Positions 1-6,941 are shown, counted from the first letter of the stretch. The stretch: DNA of 7,723 bases from Clostridia bacterium (GCA_017455385.1 JAFTBD010000126.1:1-7723), one strand, 5' to 3'. The notes: a model not told the origin generated them from the sequence alone. Made by a program: numbers and translations.

Positions 1-972
1 ATTAAGCCCCAACATCGCGAACCAGAATTGATAGTGGCGCTTCAAGACGAGGAGCACTCTGTCGCCCTTCTTGATGCCGAGGGATTTGAAGTAGTTGGCG
101 CAACGATTGGACGCCTTCTTCATATCGAGGAAAGTGAACCGTCTCTCTTCGAGGTCGCGGGAAACGTGGAGCATACAGAGCTTATTCGGCTCGCGCTCCG
201 CCACCGCGTCCACGATGTCGAAAGCGAAATTGAACTTGTCCTCGTTCTTGAACTTGATGGAGATGGGGGTGCCGTGCTCGTCCTCGACGGTGTCGATGAA
301 CTTCCTGTACGCGCGCTCCCTGTCGTCGCGGCTCTTGACCGCGCCGTCCTGTATCGCCTTCACGGGCGTGAGCTCGGGGATGGGCTCGCCCGTCGGATTC
401 AGCACGATGGCATAGAAGGTGCAATCTTTCCCTTCCACCGCGATCATGCCGTGCGGCGTGCCGCTGTCATAGTAAATGCTGTCACCGGCGTGCAAGACTT
501 CCGTGTGACTGCCGACCTGTACCATCAGGGCGCCCTCGATCACGATGTCGCATTCCTGCCCTGCGTGCGAGGTCAGCTCGATGGGGCGGCTCTGCGCAGC
601 CTCATCATAGATGCTTCTGACGAAGAGGGGCTCCGCGATACGGTTCTGGAAGGCGTACGCGAGATTGTAGTAGGTCATGCCGTGCGCCTGTGCGATCTTC
701 TGCCCCGCGCCGACTCTCGTCACCGTGTAGGAATTCAACATCGGGGAATAGCCCTCGATGATGTCCGTCACGTTGACGCCGAACGCTTTCGCGCAGCGAT
801 AGATGAAAGTAAAGTTGAGGTCGCTCTCACCCTGTTCGCACTTCGCATATTCCGCGGGAGTCACTCCGGTCTTCTCCGCCATCTCTTCGATGGTCAGACC
901 CTCGATCTCTCTGAGCTCGCGGATACGCGCCGCCATTTCTTTGATCTTTCCGTCCAAGTCCATTCTTTCCAT
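1..972 (-). CDS. XRE-cupin-acyl-CoA synthetase fusion (MACS type), 3' end outside window
   Basis: This is the second gene of the T-box operon and a paralogue of the gene at 990-3257. The 324 visible residues stay open to the window edge. An XRE-type helix-turn-helix lies at about residues 10-73 (IRELREIEGLTIEEMAEKTG). A cupin barrel lies at about 112-192, with the putative metal-ligand motifs HAGQE (136-140) and PHGMIAV (173-179). From about 245 the N-terminal part of an AMP-forming acyl-CoA synthetase begins (FNFAFDIVDAVAEREPNK, then FTFLDMKKASNRCANYFKSLGI, then KKGDRVLLVLKRHYQFWFAMLGL). The ATP-binding and catalytic motifs would be beyond the window, so activity cannot be judged here. The start at 972 is chosen because AGGTGG sits 7 nt upstream; a second in-frame ATG at 963 is less well placed. 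Role by family: activates a carboxylic acid to its CoA thioester; the HTH and cupin would sense or regulate. The substrate is unknown. Confidence 0.9.
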   Translation of the reverse strand, partial: MERMDLDGKIKEMAARIRELREIEGLTIEEMAEKTGVTPAEYAKCEQGESDLNFTFIYRCAKAFGVNVTDIIEGYSPMLNSYTVTRVGAGQKIAQAHGMTYYNLAYAFQNRIAEPLFVRSIYDEAAQSRPIELTSHAGQECDIVIEGALMVQVGSHTEVLHAGDSIYYDSGTPHGMIAVEGKDCTFYAIVLNPTGEPIPELTPVKAIQDGAVKSRDDRERAYRKFIDTVEDEHGTPISIKFKNEDKFNFAFDIVDAVAEREPNKLCMLHVSRDLEERRFTFLDMKKASNRCANYFKSLGIKKGDRVLLVLKRHYQFWFAMLGLN

Positions 973-979
973 TACAAAA

Positions 980-985
980 CCACCT
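980..985 (-). promoter_or_regulatory. Ribosome binding site of the second ligase gene
   Basis: AGGTGG lies 7 nt before the ATG at 972, inside the 17-nt gap between the two ligase genes. It decides between the ATG codons at 972 and 963 in favour of 972. No room exists for a separate promoter in the gap, so the gene must be expressed from the upstream T-box promoter. Confidence 0.7.
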
Positions 986-989
986 GTGA

Positions 990-3257
990 TTATAGTTTGT
1001 TCCTTTGTATTTTTCCGCTGATGGTCTTCGGCAATTCATCGCGGAAGACGACTATCCTCGGATATTTATACGGAGCGGTGTTCTTCTTCACGTACTCCTG
1101 TATTTCCTTCTTGAGCGCTTCGGTAGGTTCCGTACCTTTGGTGAGCACGATGGACGCTTTCACCACCTGTCCTCTGACCTCATCAGGCTCCGCCGACACG
1201 CCGCATTCCACGACGTAGGGAAGCTCCATGATGACGCTCTCGATCTCGAAAGGTCCGATACGGTATCCGGACGACTTGATGACGTCGTCCACTCTGCCCA
1301 CGTACCAATAGAAGCCGTCCTCGTCTCGCCACGCGGTATCGCCCGTGTGATAATAGCCGTCGTGTAAGACTTCCTTGGTCTTCTCCTCATTGAGGTAATA
1401 CCCTTTGAAAAGACCGCGGGGGATGCGCTCCGACACCTTGACGACGATCTCGCCCGTCTCGCCGTCGGGAACGGGATTTCCATCGGGATCGAGAATGGAG
1501 ACGTCGTAGCCTGGGACGGGCTTGCCCATCGAGCCGACTTTATGCGGCGCACCGATGAGGTTCGCGATCATCAAGGTGAGCTCGGTCTGTCCGAAACCTT
1601 CGTGCGTTTGGAGCCCCGTCGCCTTCTCGAATTGATAATACACTTCGGGGTTCAAAGCTTCGCCCGCCGTCGTCATATGTTTGACGGAGGAAAAGTCGTA
1701 TTTCGACAGATCCTGCTTGATCATCATGCGCAGCATCGTCGGAGGCGCGCAGAAGGTCGTGATGTGATACTTCGCGAACATCGGCAGTATGTCGCTCGCG
1801 TCGAAGCGGTCGAAGTCATAGGTAAACACCGCGCTCTCGGCGAGCCATTGTCCGTAGAGTTTGCCCCACAGCGCCTTGCCCCAGCCCGTGTCCGAAATGG
1901 TGAAATGCAGTCCGCCGGGATACACGCCGTGCCAGTACTTGGCGGTCATGTAGTGCCCGAGGGGGTACTTGTAGGTATGCGCCGCTATCTTCGGATACCC
2001 CGTCGTGCCCGAGGTGAAGAACATGAGCATCAGATCATCGCCGCAGGGAGCGTCTTTCGCACGAGCGTAATGCGTGCTGAAGAGAGTGAACTCCTCGTCG
2101 AAGTCATGCCACCCTTCGCGCTTGCCGCCGACGAGCATCTTGACCTTGAGGTCGGGACAGCTCTTTTCCGCGATCTCCACCTGCTCCGCCACGTTGCCGT
2201 CCGCCGTACACACGATGGCTTTCACCCCCGCCGCATTGAAGCGGTACTCGAAGTCGTGCGCCTGCAACTGGCAGGTAGCGGGAATGGCGATGGCGCCGAG
2301 CTTATGCAGTCCCAAGATGGCGTACCAGAATTGATAATGCCTCTTGAGAACGAGGAGCACTCTGTCTCCCCTCTTGATGCCGAGGGACTTGAAGTAGTTG
2401 GCGGCGCGAGCGGAATTCTTCTTCATATCGAGGAAGGTGATCCTGCGCTCGGTCTTGTCTTTCGATATGTGGAGCATCGCCAGCTTGTCCGGCTCCCTCT
2501 TCGCGAGAGCGTCCACGACGTCGAAAGCGAAATTGAACTTGTCGTCGTTATAGAAGTCGATGGATACGGGGCAGCCCCTCTCATCCTCTTTCACCGAGAT
2601 GAAATCCTCGCTGACGAGAGGCATCGATGCCGCGCGCTGCGGGATCAAAGTGTCACGAAGGACGTTCTCCTCTTCGTCCGCGCCGGGGAGCACCACCGCG
2701 ATGAAGATGCATTCTTTGCCATCCACCGCGATCATGCCGTGCGGCGTGGAACTATTGTAATAAATGCTGTCGCCTTCTTCGAGATATTCCACGTTCTCGC
2801 CGATCTGCACTTTCAGCTTGCCGCTCATCACGAAGTCGAATTCCTGACCGGAGTGCTTGGTGAGGTGGATGGGCTGATCCTGCAGAGCGGGATCGTACTC
2901 GTAGCGGACGTAATAAGGCTCGGCGATCTTCTTGCGGAAGAGGGGCGCCATATTCTGTATCTCGATGCCCGGCTCCTTCGCCGTTTCCATGCCCTGCCCT
3001 TTCCGCGTGACGGTATAGGACGACAGATGGGCGCTCCTACCCTCCATCAGGTCGGTAATGGAGATATTGAAAACGAGCGCGCATTTATGCAAGAAAGTAA
3101 AAGGGAAGTCCAGCTGACCCTGCTCATACATCGAGTATTCCGCAATGGTCACCTCTGTCTTCTCCGCCATCTCCTCCTCGGATAAGCCGAATATTTCTCT
3201 GAGTTCTTTGATGCGCTCCGCTATCTCAGCGAGCCTCGCATTCGTGGATGTCGTCAT
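990..3257 (-). CDS. XRE-cupin-acyl-CoA synthetase fusion (MACS type), complete
   Basis: The 755-residue protein has three parts. An XRE-type helix-turn-helix is at about residues 10-72. A cupin barrel is at about 110-192 (HSGQE at 135-139, PHGMIAV at 172-178). An AMP-forming acyl-CoA synthetase fills about 240-755. In the synthetase I see the phosphate-binding loop TSGTTGYPK (415-423), TISDTGWG (453-460) typical of medium-chain acyl-CoA synthetases (ACSM/MACS), GEALNPE (532-538), GFGQTE (554-559), YYHTGD (635-640), the hinge motif GRVDDVIKSSGYRIG (654-668), and PKTISGKI with the catalytic lysine K749. All core motifs are intact, so it should be active. The family forms acyl-AMP and then acyl-CoA in the cytosol. 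The start at 3257 has AGGAG 8 nt upstream. It is the first gene after an isoleucine-type T-box leader, which suggests a substrate linked to isoleucine, such as 2-methylbutyrate (inference). Acetate, propionate, aromatic or medium-chain acids remain possible. Confidence 0.93.
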   Translation of the reverse strand: MTTSTNARLAEIAERIKELREIFGLSEEEMAEKTEVTIAEYSMYEQGQLDFPFTFLHKCALVFNISITDLMEGRSAHLSSYTVTRKGQGMETAKEPGIEIQNMAPLFRKKIAEPYYVRYEYDPALQDQPIHLTKHSGQEFDFVMSGKLKVQIGENVEYLEEGDSIYYNSSTPHGMIAVDGKECIFIAVVLPGADEEENVLRDTLIPQRAASMPLVSEDFISVKEDERGCPVSIDFYNDDKFNFAFDVVDALAKREPDKLAMLHISKDKTERRITFLDMKKNSARAANYFKSLGIKRGDRVLLVLKRHYQFWYAILGLHKLGAIAIPATCQLQAHDFEYRFNAAGVKAIVCTADGNVAEQVEIAEKSCPDLKVKMLVGGKREGWHDFDEEFTLFSTHYARAKDAPCGDDLMLMFFTSGTTGYPKIAAHTYKYPLGHYMTAKYWHGVYPGGLHFTISDTGWGKALWGKLYGQWLAESAVFTYDFDRFDASDILPMFAKYHITTFCAPPTMLRMMIKQDLSKYDFSSVKHMTTAGEALNPEVYYQFEKATGLQTHEGFGQTELTLMIANLIGAPHKVGSMGKPVPGYDVSILDPDGNPVPDGETGEIVVKVSERIPRGLFKGYYLNEEKTKEVLHDGYYHTGDTAWRDEDGFYWYVGRVDDVIKSSGYRIGPFEIESVIMELPYVVECGVSAEPDEVRGQVVKASIVLTKGTEPTEALKKEIQEYVKKNTAPYKYPRIVVFRDELPKTISGKIQRNKL

Positions 3258-3386
3258 ACGTACATCTCCTTTTTCGTATTGCGCATCTGCCTTTCGGCTA
3301 CAATTTATAGAGCGACGTCATGCGCTGCGGCACCGCTTATCCCTCCGATGTCTCGGACAAGAAACTCACGTTTCGGACGGGGAATT
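3258..3386 (-). other. Leader segment between T-box terminator and first ligase gene
   Basis: About 130 nt of untranslated RNA lie between the T-box terminator and the start codon at 3257. It contains two small perfect hairpins on the transcribed strand: GAAAC/GTTTC with a GTGA loop (3361-3374) and TCCGA/TCGGA with a GACA loop (3344-3357). A TATAAA hexamer (minus strand, about 3303-3308) has no convincing -35 partner. I see no ORF. The AGGAG ribosome binding site is at 3266-3270. Confidence 0.5.
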
Positions 3387-3425
3387 AAAAAACCCGCCTC
3401 AAAACATATCAGCTTTGAGACGGGT
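3387..3425 (-). terminator. T-box intrinsic terminator
   Basis: On the minus strand ACCCGTCTCAAA pairs with TTTGAGGCGGGT over 12 bp (one G-U), followed by a run of six T (3392-3387). Its 5' arm (ACCCGT) can instead pair with the GCGGG of the T-box core to form the antiterminator, which is the expected mutually exclusive arrangement. Confidence 0.93.
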
Positions 3426-3668
3426 AATGTGCCCGCGGTACCACTCAAATTGCGAATAAATTCGCCACTCATTCTCGGGATCTGTCAATCCCTTAGCATT
3501 AACGCAGCATCACGGAGAACGCCTACTTTCCCTTTTTGCTGCCGCTGACGTTACGGCAAGGATTTCGGGCCTCGGCTCGGAAGTGATGGTCTCGGACGCT
3601 TCTATCGGTTCACACCAACCACCGACTCTCTGAAAGATACTACGTAGGAGACTGTCTTCGTCACAGCC
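3387..3668 (-). promoter_or_regulatory. T-box riboswitch, specifier ATC (tRNA-Ile)
   Basis: All hallmark elements are present in order on the minus strand. Stem I spans 3668-3574, closed by GGCT/AGCC and GAAG/CTTC. It carries the conserved distal CAGAGAGTCGGTGG (from 3632) and the GGTTGGTGTGAACC apical part. The specifier side reads ACC-ATC-A-CTTCC-GAGC. By spacing to GAGC, as in the glyQS leader (GGC-A-TTCTT-GAGC), the specifier is ATC at 3585-3587, an isoleucine codon followed by the usual purine. Hairpins follow at 3540-3558, 3477-3492 and 3452-3465. The T-box core GAGTGGTACCGCGGGC is at 3431-3446, and its TGGT would pair with an ACCA acceptor end. Uncharged tRNA should stabilise the antiterminator and let transcription reach the two ligase genes. 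Presence of a T-box is near certain; the specifier assignment is strong but made by eye. Confidence 0.95.
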
Positions 3669-3696
3669 TTTGAAAAGAATATTCAGTTGTACACCT

Positions 3697-3725
3697 ATCG
3701 TAACACTCGGAATAAACGTTGTCAA
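3697..3725 (-). promoter_or_regulatory. Sigma-A-like promoter of the T-box operon
   Basis: A perfect -35 TTGACA (3725-3720), a 17-bp spacer and a -10 TACGAT (3702-3697, 4 of 6 consensus bases) point into the T-box leader. Transcription would start near 3690, about 20 nt before stem I, giving a leader of roughly 430 nt before the first start codon. Confidence 0.8.
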
Positions 3726-3747
3726 ATATTTTTCGCGGATTTACGAA

Positions 3748-3766
3748 GATTATTTATAAAATAATC
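3748..3766. repeat. 19-bp AT-rich inverted repeat, possible operator
   Basis: GATTATTT and AAATAATC are perfect 8-bp arms around ATA. The element ends 23 bp upstream of the -35 box of the T-box operon promoter, so it could bind a dimeric regulator, possibly one of the encoded XRE-cupin proteins, or act as an UP-like AT-rich element. Function is inferred from position only. Confidence 0.5.
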
Positions 3767-3942
3767 AAAGTAGCGCACCGCTTGAAAAATGCGACGCGCG
3801 TGAAACGACCTATCGGTCCCGGATCGGCTCCGCTATGAATCGCGACGACGAATGCGTTGCACGCTCGGCTTGCATTATGGATATATCCGCAATGACGGCA
3901 ACGCTGTCGATCCACGGAGCGTCACAAAGTGAAGGAGGAATC

Positions 3943-3987
3943 ATGACCGCACGAGCGGTCAATTCACGCAAGAAGTGCTATTCATAA
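3943..3987 (+). CDS. Possible 14-residue small ORF with strong ribosome binding site
   Basis: AAGGAGG (3932-3938) lies 4 nt before an ATG that opens a 14-residue frame, MTARAVNSRKKCYS, ending in TAA. The peptide is basic and not recognised. The start codon region forms a perfect 7-bp hairpin with an ACGA loop (TGACCGC/GCGGTCA, 3944-3961) that could control initiation. The Shine-Dalgarno spacing is short. It could be a leader peptide, a genuine small protein or chance; no downstream regulated gene is close enough to prove a leader role. Low confidence. Confidence 0.25.
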   Translation: MTARAVNSRKKCYS

Positions 3988-4000
3988 AAAACATCAAGAA

Positions 4001-4020
4001 CAGAGAAGTATACTTCTCTG
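4001..4020. repeat. Perfect 20-bp palindrome upstream of trkA
   Basis: CAGAGAAGTATACTTCTCTG is identical to its reverse complement over all 20 bases. Its centre is about 78 bp upstream of the predicted trkA transcription start, a position more typical of an activator than of a simple repressor. As RNA it would form an 8-bp hairpin with a TATA loop, but no adjacent T-run makes it a terminator on either strand. Likely a binding site for a dimeric regulator (inference). Confidence 0.6.
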
Positions 4021-4052
4021 CCCATGAAAAGTGAAGAATGCCCTCGGTTGAT

Positions 4053-4081
4053 TTGACACCGACGGGGAAAAGGTGTAATAT
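4053..4081 (+). promoter_or_regulatory. trkAH promoter, near-leaderless
   Basis: A perfect TTGACA (4053-4058), a 17-bp spacer and TAATAT (4076-4081; 4 of 6 consensus bases) precede trkA. The start of transcription would fall at about 4088-4090, on the trkA start codon itself. Confidence 0.65.
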
Positions 4082-4088
4082 AGGGAGT

Positions 4089-5447
4089 ATGAAAGTCATC
4101 ATCGTTGGAATCGGTTTGACGGGCAGCGCGCTTGCGCTCCGTCTATTGAATGAGAAACACGACGTTACCGTCGTTGACGAGAATTTCGATACCGTCGAGA
4201 CTCTTGTGACCAGCAGTGACGTGAAAGGCGTGGTCGGCAGTTGCTTGGATCGCAATATCCTCGCCGATGCCGAAGTGGACAAGGCGGACTGCTTCTTCGC
4301 CTGTACCCTCCGCGACGAGCTGAATATCCTCTCTTGCGTTCTCGCGAAGAAGATGGGTGCGAAGCGCACCGTCGCGAGAGTGCGCGATCCCAAATATTTC
4401 AATTCTCTCGAGGGCCTCAAGGGCGAGCTGGGCGTGGACATGATGTTCAACCCCGAGTATCGCACCGCGATGGAGATCGCGCAGATCCTCAAGTTTCCTT
4501 CTGCTATTTCGGCGGATACTTTTGCCGCAGGCAAAGTGACTCTCACCGAGATACGTATCGCGGAGGACAGTCCCCTTGCGGGTCTCAGCGTGATGGAAGT
4601 GGCGAAAGAGGCGGACGGACAGCTCCTCGTTGCCGTCGTCTCCCGTGGAGACAAAGTCTTTATCCCGAAAGGTGACTTCATCTTGGAGGTGGGCGACTAC
4701 ATCCACATCGCCGCGGAGGAGAGATCGCTCCTCGAATTCTCCAAGAAGATCAAGATATTCAAACAGCGCGCGAAGTCCGTCATGATCGTCGGTGGCGGCA
4801 GGATCACGTATTATCTGGCGAAAGAGCTCCTCGATAAAGGCGTCAGCGTCAAGATCATCGAGATCAACGAAGACCGTTGCCGTGAACTGGACGAAGAGCT
4901 CACCCGCGCCACCGTCATATGCGCGGACGGCACGGACACCGCCGTTCTGAACGAAGAGGGCATTCGTGAGGCCGACGCTTTCATCGCCATCACCGGTATG
5001 GACGAAGAGAACGCGGTCATCTCCCTCTATGCATCCTCCCTCGGCAAGAAGAAAGTCGTCACCGAGGTCGCTTCCCTGCCCCTCCGCAAGATGGTGCAGA
5101 AGCTCGGGCTCGACACCATCATTTCCCCGCACGAGGTCATCTCCGACCTCCTCGTTCGTTTCGTCAGAGCGCATCAGGTGGGTGATGGCGTCGGCATCAA
5201 TTCCCTCTATCGCATCCACGACAAAGCGGAGGCGATCGAATTCACCGTCGAAGGGGACTTCAAGGGACTCGGCGTCCCTCTCAGAGACCTTAAGCTCAAG
5301 GCAAACGTCCTCCTCTGCGGGCTCGTTCACGAAGGGGAATTCATCCTACCTTCCGGCGGCACCGTTCTTCGTGAGCACGACAAAGTGCTCGTCGTCACCG
5401 GTGTCAAACAGGTCACAGAACTCAATCAGATACTCAGGATCCTATGA
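4089..5447 (+). CDS. trkA: Trk potassium uptake system regulatory subunit TrkA
   Basis: The 452-residue protein has the classic duplicated RCK layout and the usual length for TrkA. The first Rossmann (RCK_N) domain starts at residue 1 (VIIVGIGLTG, glycine motif 7-12, acidic D30 closing the nucleotide-binding fold). The first RCK_C domain covers about 140-220. A second RCK_N begins at about 231 (VMIVGGGRIT, glycines 235-237, E258) and a second RCK_C covers about 365-450. In the second glycine motif the last glycine is T240. TrkA binds NAD(H) or other nucleotides in the cytosol and gates the TrkH channel. The start at 4089 is chosen because the family begins exactly at MK-hydrophobic-GxGxxG; an upstream in-frame ATG at 4038 would add 17 unrelated residues and overlap the promoter. 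The only ribosome binding site, AGGGAG (4082-4087), is 1 nt from ATG, too close to be normal. The gene overlaps trkH by 4 bp. Confidence 0.96.
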   Translation: MKVIIVGIGLTGSALALRLLNEKHDVTVVDENFDTVETLVTSSDVKGVVGSCLDRNILADAEVDKADCFFACTLRDELNILSCVLAKKMGAKRTVARVRDPKYFNSLEGLKGELGVDMMFNPEYRTAMEIAQILKFPSAISADTFAAGKVTLTEIRIAEDSPLAGLSVMEVAKEADGQLLVAVVSRGDKVFIPKGDFILEVGDYIHIAAEERSLLEFSKKIKIFKQRAKSVMIVGGGRITYYLAKELLDKGVSVKIIEINEDRCRELDEELTRATVICADGTDTAVLNEEGIREADAFIAITGMDEENAVISLYASSLGKKKVVTEVASLPLRKMVQKLGLDTIISPHEVISDLLVRFVRAHQVGDGVGINSLYRIHDKAEAIEFTVEGDFKGLGVPLRDLKLKANVLLCGLVHEGEFILPSGGTVLREHDKVLVVTGVKQVTELNQILRIL

Positions 5448-6904
5448 ACTGGAAATCCGTCGCAAAAGTTCTCGGTAAAGTGCTCATAGCGGAAGCTGTC
5501 ATGCTTCTCCTGCCGTTGATCGTCGCCGCCATCTACGGGGAGACGACCTATTGGGGTTTCTTGATCCCCGCGCTCGCGCTCGTCGCGCTCGCGACACCTA
5601 CCTTTTTTATACGCACGCGCGATGAAGAGACGAATATTTACGCCAAAGAAGGCTTCGCCATCGTCGCCTTCGCCTGGCTCATCATGTCCCTCATCGGCGC
5701 CCTGCCCTTCGTCATCACGAAAGCGATCCCCCATTATTTGGACGCCGTCTTTGAGACCATCTCGGGCTTCACGACGACCGGCGCCTCCATCCTGCCCGCC
5801 GTGGAAGGGCTCCCCTTCAGCGTCCTTTTCTGGCGTAGCTTCACGAACTGGATCGGCGGTATGGGCGTTCTCGTATTCGTCCTCGCCGTTTTGCCGAAAA
5901 ACAATAACGGTATCATGTACGCTTTCCGCGCGGAAGCCACGGGCCCAAGCGTCGGCAAGATCGTCTCCAAGATGGCGAAAACGGCTCGTATCCTCTACGG
6001 CATCTATATCGGGCTCACCGTCATCGAGATGATATTCCTCATCGCGGGCAAGATGCCCGTCTTCGACGGCATCACGACGGCGCTCGCGAATGCGGGCACG
6101 GGCGGTTTCAGCGTCCGCAACGCCAGTATCGCCGCCTATAACAGCCTGTATATCGAGATCGTCGTTACGGTCTTTATGTTCCTATTTTCCGTCAATTTCA
6201 ACCTTTATTTCCTGATCTTGACAGGGCACTTTTTGAAAGCGCTCAAGAACGAGGAGAGCCTCGCTTTCATCGGGTTGGTGGTGGCGGCGATCCTCATCGT
6301 GGCGGTGAACCTCGTGACCTCTTCCGTCGAGACGATCACGAATTTCGGAACGGCGCTCCGCTATTCGTCATTCCAGGTGCTCTCCCTCGGCTCCACGACG
6401 GGATTCTCCTCCATCGACTATAACGACTGGCCCACCCTCTCGAAGGTCATTCTTCTCTTCTTGATGCTCATCGGCGGCATGGCGGGCAGTACGGCGGGCG
6501 GCATCAAGATGTCTCGTTTCCTCATCCTCACCAAATCCACCGCGGCGGACATCCGTCGCATGGTCCACCCCCGCGAGATCGTGACGGTGAAGCTCGAGGG
6601 CGAGCCCGTCAACGCGCAGACCATCACAAACGTCCGCATCTATTTCGTGACTTGGGTGGCGATCTTTATCCTCTGCGGACTCCTCATTTCCATCGAAGAA
6701 TACGGCGACTTCCTCACAAATTTCTCCGCTTCCATCTCTTGTATCAGCAATATCGGACCGGGCTTCAACCTCGTCGGTCCCGCCGCAAATTTCAGCGGGT
6801 ATTCCTACTTCTCCAAGGTGGTGCTGTCGATAGAGATGCTGTTCGGCAGGCTGGAGATATTCCCCCTTATCGTGCTTTTCTCCCCCGCCACCTACAGGAA
6901 GTGA
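5444..6904 (+). CDS. trkH: Trk potassium uptake system membrane subunit TrkH
   Basis: The 486-residue integral membrane protein is full length for TrkH/KtrB-type transporters. Four pore-loop signatures are visible: SGFTTTGAS (107-115), NAGTGGFS (216-223), LGSTTGFSS (315-323) and SNIGPGFN (435-442), each with the selectivity-filter glycine. Between them are paired hydrophobic helices (for example about 11-31, 69-92, 186-202, 236-260, 274-291, 333-346, 397-416). GGMAGSTAGGIKM (344-356) matches the conserved intramembrane loop, HPREIV (375-380) follows it, and the end EIFPLIVLFSPATYRK is typical. It forms the K+-conducting subunit, probably a dimer, gated by TrkA. Its ATG overlaps the trkA stop (ATGA), so translation is likely coupled; a weak AGGA lies 4 nt upstream. 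Confidence 0.97.
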   Translation: MNWKSVAKVLGKVLIAEAVMLLLPLIVAAIYGETTYWGFLIPALALVALATPTFFIRTRDEETNIYAKEGFAIVAFAWLIMSLIGALPFVITKAIPHYLDAVFETISGFTTTGASILPAVEGLPFSVLFWRSFTNWIGGMGVLVFVLAVLPKNNNGIMYAFRAEATGPSVGKIVSKMAKTARILYGIYIGLTVIEMIFLIAGKMPVFDGITTALANAGTGGFSVRNASIAAYNSLYIEIVVTVFMFLFSVNFNLYFLILTGHFLKALKNEESLAFIGLVVAAILIVAVNLVTSSVETITNFGTALRYSSFQVLSLGSTTGFSSIDYNDWPTLSKVILLFLMLIGGMAGSTAGGIKMSRFLILTKSTAADIRRMVHPREIVTVKLEGEPVNAQTITNVRIYFVTWVAIFILCGLLISIEEYGDFLTNFSASISCISNIGPGFNLVGPAANFSGYSYFSKVVLSIEMLFGRLEIFPLIVLFSPATYRK

Positions 6905-6941
6905 CGGCGTATAGCGGCGCATTCACTTTGTTTCTGACTTC

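Larger units (their letters stand above)
3726..4088. other. Divergent intergenic region between T-box operon and trkAH
   Basis: This stretch separates the minus-strand T-box promoter from plus-strand trkA. It holds an AT-rich inverted repeat (3748-3766), a possible 14-codon ORF with a strong ribosome binding site (3943-3987), a perfect 20-bp palindrome (4001-4020) and the trkA promoter (4053-4081). I find no tRNA or known riboswitch here. A 50-codon frame from ATG 3835 runs in frame into the small ORF but has no ribosome binding site at that ATG. Between about 3770 and 3930 I see nothing else recognisable. Confidence 0.6.

Noticed and set aside
1542..3185. Long open frame on the plus strand opposite the complete ligase gene
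   Set aside because: It has no recognisable domain, and its residue pattern (many Arg, His, Glu, Leu) is that of an antisense frame in GC-rich coding DNA. The minus-strand ligase motifs are unambiguous.
3585..3590. Threonine (ACC) specifier for the T-box
   Set aside because: Spacing to the conserved GAGC and the required purine after the specifier favour ATC; ACC would be followed by A as well but sits three bases too far from GAGC.
3510..3725. 71-codon frame on the minus strand across the T-box leader
   Set aside because: It covers the promoter and stem I of the riboswitch, which explain the sequence fully; no ribosome binding site.
3835..3942. Upstream extension of the small ORF to ATG 3835 (50 residues)
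   Set aside because: No Shine-Dalgarno sequence before 3835 and no recognisable protein; only the ATG at 3943 has one.
4001..4020. Palindrome as an intrinsic terminator
   Set aside because: No T-run directly follows the hairpin on either strand and no gene ends nearby.
4143..5330. Long open frame on the minus strand opposite trkA
   Set aside because: An antisense shadow of trkA; no domain and no ribosome binding site.
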